Shown here: positions 15,083 through 20,254 of the stretch, in pieces
Numbering within the stretch: position 1 is the stretch's first letter
Layout of the letters: the number at the start of each line of letters is the position of its first letter
Assembly: GCA_964448305.1 (NCBI GenBank)
Contig: CAYUWB010000023.1
Coordinates: 1 to 20,254, forward strand
Origin: Thioglobus_C sp964448305
GTDB lineage: Bacteria; Pseudomonadota; Gammaproteobacteria; PS1; Pseudothioglobaceae
DNA length: 20,254 nt
Direction of reading: 5' to 3'
Notes under the pieces: generated by a model
Databases searched by the model: none
What the model saw: the letters and a program-made list of their open reading frames with translations, nothing else
Told to the model about the DNA's origin: nothing
Position numbers and translations under genes: made by a program

Positions 15083-15615
15083 TAGACTCTGAAGGCTATA
15101 GAGCTAATGTTGGTATTGTCATCACCAATGACAAACAACAAATTCTCTTAGCCAAACGCTACCAACAAGATGCTTGGCAGCTGCCTCAAGGTGGTATTGA
15201 CGAGAACGAGACAGAGCTTGAGGCTTTATTTCGTGAACTTGATGAAGAGGTGGGTCTATCTGCTGAGCACGTAGAAGTGATTGCCAAAACGCCAAAATGG
15301 CTACGCTACGACTTACCCGATTATCACATTCGACGCAAACAAAAACCTATTTGCATTGGTCAAAAGCAGGTGTGGTTCTTACTAAAACTTACTTGTGATG
15401 AAAGCAATATTAAGCTTGATACACATTCTGATATTGAATTTGATGATTGGCAATGGGTGGACTATTGGCATCCTATCGAAGAAGTGATTGAGTTTAAAAA
15501 AACCGTTTATGAGGACATGCTAAAAGCACTAGCACCTGTACTATTTGACAATCAACACAAAATCCCATCGCAGTACTCTCGCCCACTAAAATGCGTGGCA
15601 ATTACACTAAGCTAA
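15079..15615 (+). CDS. rppH: RNA pyrophosphohydrolase (Nudix)
   Basis: Removes pyrophosphate from the 5' triphosphate end of mRNAs, which starts RNase E-dependent decay. It has 178 residues. It opens with the RppH-type MIDSEGYRANVGIVITN. QLPQGGIDENETELEALFRELDEEVGL contains the full Nudix box (G-x5-E-x7-REL-x-EE-x-GL; about 38-60). WLRYDLPDYHIRR, GQKQVWFLLKL and EFDDWQWVDYW are also typical. It starts 22 bases after the BI-1 gene without a ribosome-binding site, so it probably shares that transcript. Confidence 0.95.
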   Translation: MIDSEGYRANVGIVITNDKQQILLAKRYQQDAWQLPQGGIDENETELEALFRELDEEVGLSAEHVEVIAKTPKWLRYDLPDYHIRRKQKPICIGQKQVWFLLKLTCDESNIKLDTHSDIEFDDWQWVDYWHPIEEVIEFKKTVYEDMLKALAPVLFDNQHKIPSQYSRPLKCVAITLS

Positions 15616-15651
15616 TAAACACTCATAAGCCACCTTATATCTACCCCCTAT

Positions 15652-15660
15652 TGGTATAAT
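15652..15660 (+). promoter_or_regulatory. Extended -10 promoter upstream of hom
   Basis: TGG followed by TATAAT (15655-15660) forms an extended -10 about 40 bases before the hom start. No convincing -35 is found 16-18 bases upstream, as is common for extended -10 promoters. AGGA at 15685-15688 then serves as the ribosome-binding site for the GTG start. Confidence 0.55.
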
Positions 15661-15698
15661 TTGAGGCTTTATTCATTCTTAGATAGGATTTAACACTC

Positions 15699-16976
15699 GT
15701 GAATATCGGAATTTTAGGCCTAGGCACCGTTGGTGGTGGTGTTGTAAACGTTCTTAACAAAAATCAAAAAGAAATTACTCGTCGTAGTGGTGTAGGCATT
15801 CAAGTAACGCATGCCGCTGTTAGAGACATTAATCAAGATCGAATTTGTCCGACTGACAACCTTGAGCTTACTCAAGATCCTTTTGAAATTGTTAACAATT
15901 CAAAGATTGACATTGTATTAGAGCTAATGGGTGGCACTGGTTTAGCTAAAGAGTTGGTTGAGGCGGCGATTAAAAGTGGCAAACATGTCATTACTGCAAA
16001 CAAAGCACTGATTGCAACTCATGGTAACGAATTACTCGCGCTTGCTAAAGATAACAATGTGCATTTATTATTTGAAGCAGCTGTAGCTGGCGGTATTCCA
16101 ATCTTAAAATCACTGGAGCAAGGTTTAAGCGCCAATCAGATTGAAATGGTGGCTGGCATTATCAATGGCACAGGAAATTTCATCTTGACTGAGATGCGCG
16201 ACAAAGGCAGAGACTTTGCTGATGTTTTAAAAGAAGCTCAAGCATTGGGTTATGCCGAAGCCGACCCAACTTTTGATGTAGAGGGTATTGATGCAGCCCA
16301 CAAATTAGCAATCTTGGCTTCTATTGCTTTTGGTTCTGAACTGGATTTTGACAAAGTCTCAACAGAAGGTATTAGTAAAATTGAAGGTGAAGATGTTGCT
16401 TTTGCAACAGAATTGGGCTACTCAATTAAACATTTAGGCATCGCCAAAAAATATGATGGAAAAATTGAAATGCGTGTACATCCAACACTTATTCCAAAAA
16501 CACGCCTACTGGCTAATGTTGATGGCGTGATGAATGCGGTCTTGGTTAAAGGCAATGCAGTTGGTCCAACACTTTATTATGGTGCAGGCGCAGGTGATGA
16601 AGCAACAGCCAGTGCCGTGATTGCAGATCTAATTGATATTATCAAAGGCACAGTCAGCGAAGATGTATTGGGTTGGCAGTCTTTTGAACCAATGACAAGT
16701 CGTCATAGTGATGATATTGAATCTGTCTTCTATCTAAGACTATTAGCCAGCGACAAACCTGGCGTATTGGCTGATATTACTTCAATCTTCGCAAATCACA
16801 ATATCAGTGTTGAAGCAGTTGTACAAAAACAGATTGATTCACAAAATAACGCTCATATTGCTATTATTACCAACAAAGTCAAGACTGCTGAAGTGAATAC
16901 AGCAGTAGAAGAAATTCAAAAAAATGATTTTATCCAAGAAACTGTTAAAATCATTCATGTAGAAACACTAGATTAA
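15699..16976 (+). CDS. hom: Homoserine dehydrogenase (monofunctional, with ACT domain)
   Basis: NAD(P)-dependent reduction of aspartate semialdehyde to homoserine, the branch point to threonine and methionine. It has 425 residues and is not fused to aspartokinase. The Rossmann motif is GILGLGTVGGGV (4-15), followed by ITANKALIATHG with Lys102, FEAAVAGGIPI (125-135), GIINGTGNFIL, and YAEADPTFDVEGIDAAHK (185-202) with the catalytic Asp198 and Lys202. A C-terminal ACT domain (about 346-415, SDKPGVLADITSIFANHNIS) suggests feedback inhibition by threonine. It starts with GTG at 15699, ten bases after AGGA. thrC follows after 23 bases. Confidence 0.96.
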   Translation: MNIGILGLGTVGGGVVNVLNKNQKEITRRSGVGIQVTHAAVRDINQDRICPTDNLELTQDPFEIVNNSKIDIVLELMGGTGLAKELVEAAIKSGKHVITANKALIATHGNELLALAKDNNVHLLFEAAVAGGIPILKSLEQGLSANQIEMVAGIINGTGNFILTEMRDKGRDFADVLKEAQALGYAEADPTFDVEGIDAAHKLAILASIAFGSELDFDKVSTEGISKIEGEDVAFATELGYSIKHLGIAKKYDGKIEMRVHPTLIPKTRLLANVDGVMNAVLVKGNAVGPTLYYGAGAGDEATASAVIADLIDIIKGTVSEDVLGWQSFEPMTSRHSDDIESVFYLRLLASDKPGVLADITSIFANHNISVEAVVQKQIDSQNNAHIAIITNKVKTAEVNTAVEEIQKNDFIQETVKIIHVETLD

Positions 16977-16999
16977 TATTAAGGATTAATAAATACGCT

Positions 17000-18064
17000 A
17001 TGAGATATACTGGTTTAATTGAAAATTATAAAGACAGACTCCCTGTTGATGACTCAACCCGCCTAATCAGTTTGGGTGAAGGCAACACACCCCTAATTCG
17101 TTTAGAAAATATTCCTAAAGTCTTGGGTAAGGATGTTGATATTTATGTCAAATACGAAGGTTTAAACCCAACAGGCTCGTTTAAAGACCGTGGCATGACG
17201 ATGGCAGTCACTAAAGCAGTAGAGTCTGGCTCTAAAGCTATTATTTGCGCCTCAACGGGTAACACTTCTGCTTCAGCAGCAGCTTATGCGGCTCGTGCTG
17301 GTATTAAAGCCTTTGTGCTTATTCCAGAAGGAAAAATCGCCCTAGGTAAGCTTGCACAAGCCATGATTCATGGCGCTGTTATTATTCAGATCAAAGGTAA
17401 CTTTGATGATGGTATGCGTTTGGTTAAAGAAGTGGCTGATCATGCGCCAGTATCCATTGTAAACTCAATTAATCCATTCCGTCTGCAAGGCCAAAAAACA
17501 GCTTCTTTTGAAATCATTGAAGCGCTTGGTGATGCACCGGACTATCACTGCTTACCGGTTGGTAATGCGGGTAATATCTCAGCACACTGGATGGGCTATA
17601 AAGAATATCATGAAGATAACAAAGCCAGCACAACACCAACAATGGTAGGTTATCAAGCAGCAGGTGCAGCACCGTTTGTTAAAGGTGAAATGATCGATGA
17701 GCCAGAAACTATTGCCACAGCAATTCGTATTGGTCATCCACAAAGTTGGGATTTGGCACACACGGTTGAACAAGAATCAAACGGTTGGTTTGACTCATTA
17801 ACCGATGAAGAAATTCTAGCAGCACAAAAACTACTGACTGAAAAAGAAGGTATTTTCTGCGAGCCAGCATCAGCCACATCACTTGCCGGTGCAATGCGTG
17901 ATATTAAAAGCGGTAAGATTCCTGAAGGCTCTAAGATTGTTTGCACACTAACTGGTCATGGATTAAAAGACCCTGACACAGCGATTGCACAATGTAGTGA
18001 TGAAATGATTAACATCAACCCAGTGATGGACGAAGTTAGAGATGCAATTCTAAACAATATGTAA
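17000..18064 (+). CDS. thrC: Threonine synthase
   Basis: PLP enzyme converting O-phosphohomoserine to threonine, the final step of the pathway entered through hom. It has 354 residues, the short form lacking the N-terminal extension of the E. coli and Pseudomonas enzymes (over 420 residues). It begins MRYTGLIENYKDRLPV and has LGEGNTPLIRL (26-36), NPTGSFKDRGMT with the PLP lysine Lys62, CASTGNTSASAAAYAARAG, and VGNAGNISAHWMGY. AGGA at 16982-16985 is 14 bases before the ATG, further than ideal. thrB (homoserine kinase) is absent between hom and thrC and must lie elsewhere. Confidence 0.95.
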   Translation: MRYTGLIENYKDRLPVDDSTRLISLGEGNTPLIRLENIPKVLGKDVDIYVKYEGLNPTGSFKDRGMTMAVTKAVESGSKAIICASTGNTSASAAAYAARAGIKAFVLIPEGKIALGKLAQAMIHGAVIIQIKGNFDDGMRLVKEVADHAPVSIVNSINPFRLQGQKTASFEIIEALGDAPDYHCLPVGNAGNISAHWMGYKEYHEDNKASTTPTMVGYQAAGAAPFVKGEMIDEPETIATAIRIGHPQSWDLAHTVEQESNGWFDSLTDEEILAAQKLLTEKEGIFCEPASATSLAGAMRDIKSGKIPEGSKIVCTLTGHGLKDPDTAIAQCSDEMININPVMDEVRDAILNNM

Positions 18065-18065
18065 T

Positions 18066-18092
18066 AATTCAGCAAGCCTTGCTTGCTGAATT
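18066..18092 (+). terminator. Hairpin terminator after thrC
   Basis: Perfect 12-bp stem: AATTCAGCAAGC (18066-18077), loop CTT, GCTTGCTGAATT (18081-18092), beginning two bases after the thrC stop. The trailing T-run is short (TTTT, then AATTAA), so termination may be partial and the hairpin may also protect the hom-thrC mRNA end. Confidence 0.7.
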
Positions 18093-18112
18093 TTAATTAA
18101 AGAGAGGGATTT

Positions 18113-19006
18113 ATGGAATACAAAACCATTGACCAAACAATTGGAAATACCCCTTTAGTCAAATTACAAAGACTTAACCCTAATCCAACAAATACCATTC
18201 TGTTAAAACTTGAGGGCAATAATCCTGCCGGATCAGTTAAAGATCGTGCAGCGTTTAACATGATTAGCCAAGCAGAATTACGCGGTGAAATTACCCCTGG
18301 TGATACATTGATTGAAGCCACTAGTGGTAATACTGGTATTGCACTAGCAATGGTAGCAGCAATCAAGGGTTACCAAATGATTCTCATCATGCCGGATAAT
18401 CTCTCACAAGAGAGGCGTGATGCGATGGCAGCTTACGGTGCTGAACTGATTTTAGTCACTGAAGATGAAGGCATGGAAGGTGCACGAGACTTAGCTGACA
18501 AATTAGAGTCTGACGGCAAAGGATTGCAATTAGATCAATTCTCAAACCATGATAACTCTGGCGCTCATATTAATACAACAGCTGAAGAAATCTGGCAAGA
18601 CACTCAAGGAGCAGTTACTCATTTTGTTTCTGCGATGGGAACTACTGGCACCATTATGGGTGTATCCAATACACTTAAGGGTAAAAATTCTAACGTGAAA
18701 ATTGTTGGCGTGCAGCCAGAAGACGGCTCACAAATTGCTGGCATTCGTCGCTGGACAAAAGCCTATTTACCCAAAATATTTGACGCCTCAAGGGTAGACT
18801 TTATGATGGACGTGTCACAATCTGCAGCTGAACAAACCACACGTGATTTAGCCACCAAAGAAGGTATATTTGCTGGCGTGTCTAGTGGTGGCGCCGTATC
18901 AGCGGCTCTTGAACTATCCTCACAAGTCAACAATGCAACTATTGTTACTATTGTTTGTGATCGAGGCGACCGATATCTTTCAACTGGCTTGTTTAACAGT
19001 CAGTAA
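18113..19006 (+). CDS. cysM: Cysteine synthase B
   Basis: PLP enzyme making cysteine from O-acetylserine and sulfide; CysM enzymes can also use thiosulfate to give S-sulfocysteine. It has 297 residues, the CysM rather than the longer CysK size. It begins with YKTIDQTIGNTPLVKLQRL. NNPAGSVKDRAA carries the PLP lysine Lys43, and EATSGNTGIALAM, SAMGTTGTIMG and SQIAGIRRW, a CysM-type signature, follow. AGAGAGG just upstream of the ATG is a strong ribosome-binding site. It is separated from thrC by the hairpin and may be read as a separate unit. The ClC gene follows after three bases. Confidence 0.95.
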   Translation: MEYKTIDQTIGNTPLVKLQRLNPNPTNTILLKLEGNNPAGSVKDRAAFNMISQAELRGEITPGDTLIEATSGNTGIALAMVAAIKGYQMILIMPDNLSQERRDAMAAYGAELILVTEDEGMEGARDLADKLESDGKGLQLDQFSNHDNSGAHINTTAEEIWQDTQGAVTHFVSAMGTTGTIMGVSNTLKGKNSNVKIVGVQPEDGSQIAGIRRWTKAYLPKIFDASRVDFMMDVSQSAAEQTTRDLATKEGIFAGVSSGGAVSAALELSSQVNNATIVTIVCDRGDRYLSTGLFNSQ

Positions 19007-19009
19007 GTC

Positions 19010-20254
19010 ATGAAAAAATACATCTCACATCAGTTTCCACGTGAGTTAAAGATCTATGCTACCCTCTTGGTTGCCAGCATTACAACTATAGTTACTATTT
19101 TTTATTTCTTGCAAATAGCTGAATACGCTCATTTGTTATTTCAAAATATTGTTAAAGGCAATGCTTATTTTAATTTACTAATTACACCACTTGTTTTTAT
19201 CACTATCATTTATGTGGATAGAAAATATTGTCATTTTGTTGGTGGTAGCGGCGTTCCACAACTAGTGGCTGCAAACGATTCTCGTAACAAAAAAATTCGC
19301 TTACAACTGTTATCAATTCCTATTGCACTTATTAAAATTCTTCTAGTGTCTGTAGCGTCATTTGGTGGCGCATCGATCAGTTTTGGCGGTCCCAGTGCAC
19401 ATATTGGAGGCTCTATTTTTTATCATTTTGCGCATTTAATCAAAGTTAAACGTAAGTTTTTGATTCATAGTTTTATTGCTATTGGTGGCAGTGCAGGGTT
19501 GATTATCGCTTTTAATGCGCCTATCGCAGGATTCTTATTTGCTTATGAAGAGATTGGAAGACAGTTAAAGCGACAAATGTTGATACTAATTGCTTTTGTC
19601 TCTTTTATTGTCTACCTAATATCGTATTCCTATTATCAACAACAGGCCTATTTGACAAACCTTTCGCATTTATCAATTGATTTATCTTTAGCGTATCAAC
19701 TCATTCCTTTAGTAATCCTATGTGCAGTGTTTGGAGGATTATTTGCGAAAAGTTCAATTTTTCTTATCAATCAATTTGCTGCAAGAGAATTGAAAACAGT
19801 ATTGATTTTTGTTTTGGGGCTATCATTAATTGTTGCCATTTTAAATATCTTAACAAATGGACAAACAGCTGGCTCTGGCTATGATCAAACGCAACAACTT
19901 TTATCGGGACAATCAGTAACGCCGTATTTTGCATTAGCTAAATTTTTGGCCTCATTGGCATCGTTTGTCACCACGATTGCCGGCGGTATTTTTATGACTA
20001 GTATTAGTATTGGTGCAGCAATTGGCACTGAAATCATAGACTTTATAGAGGTTGAACCACAAATTGTAATGATTATTGCAAGTGTTGCTTATTTAAGCGC
20101 TGTAATCAGGGCACCTTTAAGTTCAGCCTTCCTAGTACTAGAAATGACCAATTCATTCAATTTACTGCTCATTGCAATTATCACTAGTTATGTCAGTAGC
20201 TTTATTTCTAAAGCTATAAGTAAACAAGCACTTTACGAAAGCTTGGCTAACAGT
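19010..20254 (+). CDS. ClC-family chloride channel/transporter, cut by the right edge
   Basis: Polytopic membrane protein of the ClC family (dimers moving chloride and related anions). The 415 codons present are open to the window end and reach the last helices, so little is missing. The first filter motif is GGSGVP (78-83). AIGGSAGLIIAFNAPIAGFLFAYEE is clear ClC sequence and keeps the internal glutamate pair. TAGSGYDQT, VAYLSAVIRAPLSSAFLVLEMT and the terminal ALYES, with the anion-coordinating tyrosine, also fit. The second motif, normally GREGP, reads SFGGP (124-128), so the external gating glutamate is Gly126. The GxFxP motif is GGIFMTS, without proline. It starts with an ATG three bases after cysM and lacks a clear ribosome-binding site. 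Confidence 0.88.
   Translation, partial: MKKYISHQFPRELKIYATLLVASITTIVTIFYFLQIAEYAHLLFQNIVKGNAYFNLLITPLVFITIIYVDRKYCHFVGGSGVPQLVAANDSRNKKIRLQLLSIPIALIKILLVSVASFGGASISFGGPSAHIGGSIFYHFAHLIKVKRKFLIHSFIAIGGSAGLIIAFNAPIAGFLFAYEEIGRQLKRQMLILIAFVSFIVYLISYSYYQQQAYLTNLSHLSIDLSLAYQLIPLVILCAVFGGLFAKSSIFLINQFAARELKTVLIFVLGLSLIVAILNILTNGQTAGSGYDQTQQLLSGQSVTPYFALAKFLASLASFVTTIAGGIFMTSISIGAAIGTEIIDFIEVEPQIVMIIASVAYLSAVIRAPLSSAFLVLEMTNSFNLLLIAIITSYVSSFISKAISKQALYESLANS

Noticed and set aside
1..20254. Search for tRNA genes, CRISPR arrays, insertion sequences, phage or toxin-antitoxin genes
   Set aside because: No cloverleaf-like segments, regularly spaced repeats, transposase or integrase motifs were seen; the window is ordinary core genome with gaps under about 110 bases.

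Overview
The window is a gene-dense, AT-rich bacterial chromosome segment made almost entirely of housekeeping genes. No mobile element, CRISPR array, rRNA or tRNA gene was seen, and no gene-free stretch exceeds about 110 bases. The gene set (xseA, ftsB-ispD-ispF, murC-murB-ddl-ftsQ, bolA, mltD, rppH, cysM) and the protein motifs point to a gammaproteobacterium. The low GC, tight packing and mix of genes remind me of the SUP05/Thioglobus group of sulfur oxidisers and their bivalve symbionts. That placement is recollection and inference; no diagnostic sulfur or rRNA gene is present to prove it.

Region 1 (3-2690, + strand) is a run of touching or overlapping genes: the tail of an unidentified gene, xseA (exonuclease VII large subunit), an exported M23 peptidase, and an RDD-family membrane protein. 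Region 2 (2702-8456, + strand) opens with a good extended -10 promoter. It then carries a 79-residue two-helix membrane protein of unknown function, ftsB, ispD, ispF, murC, murB, ddl and ftsQ. It joins two blocks that are separate in E. coli: ftsB-ispDF (isoprenoid precursors, hence undecaprenyl phosphate) and murC-murB-ddl-ftsQ (peptidoglycan precursor synthesis and divisome). The usual ftsA-ftsZ do not follow ftsQ here. A terminator-shaped hairpin lies inside the start of the ftsB coding region.

Region 3 (8431-12035, - strand) is a four-gene operon, in transcription order a 2Fe-2S flavin reductase, bolA, a lytic transglycosylase of the MltD type, and a six-helix membrane protein of unknown function. 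Its last gene overlaps ftsQ tail to tail. It is divergent from miaA (12114-13037), with a palindromic -10 element between them. miaA in turn overlaps murD (- strand) tail to tail.

Region 4 (14388-20254, + strand) holds a BI-1 family membrane protein, rppH, hom and thrC (threonine pathway), a hairpin terminator, cysM, and a ClC-family chloride transporter cut by the right edge.

No clearly new multi-gene system is visible. The best leads are an IspF with a rewritten active site, a ClC protein lacking the gating glutamate, the terminator embedded in ftsB, the symmetrical promoter between the reductase and miaA, and the bolA-mltD coupling.
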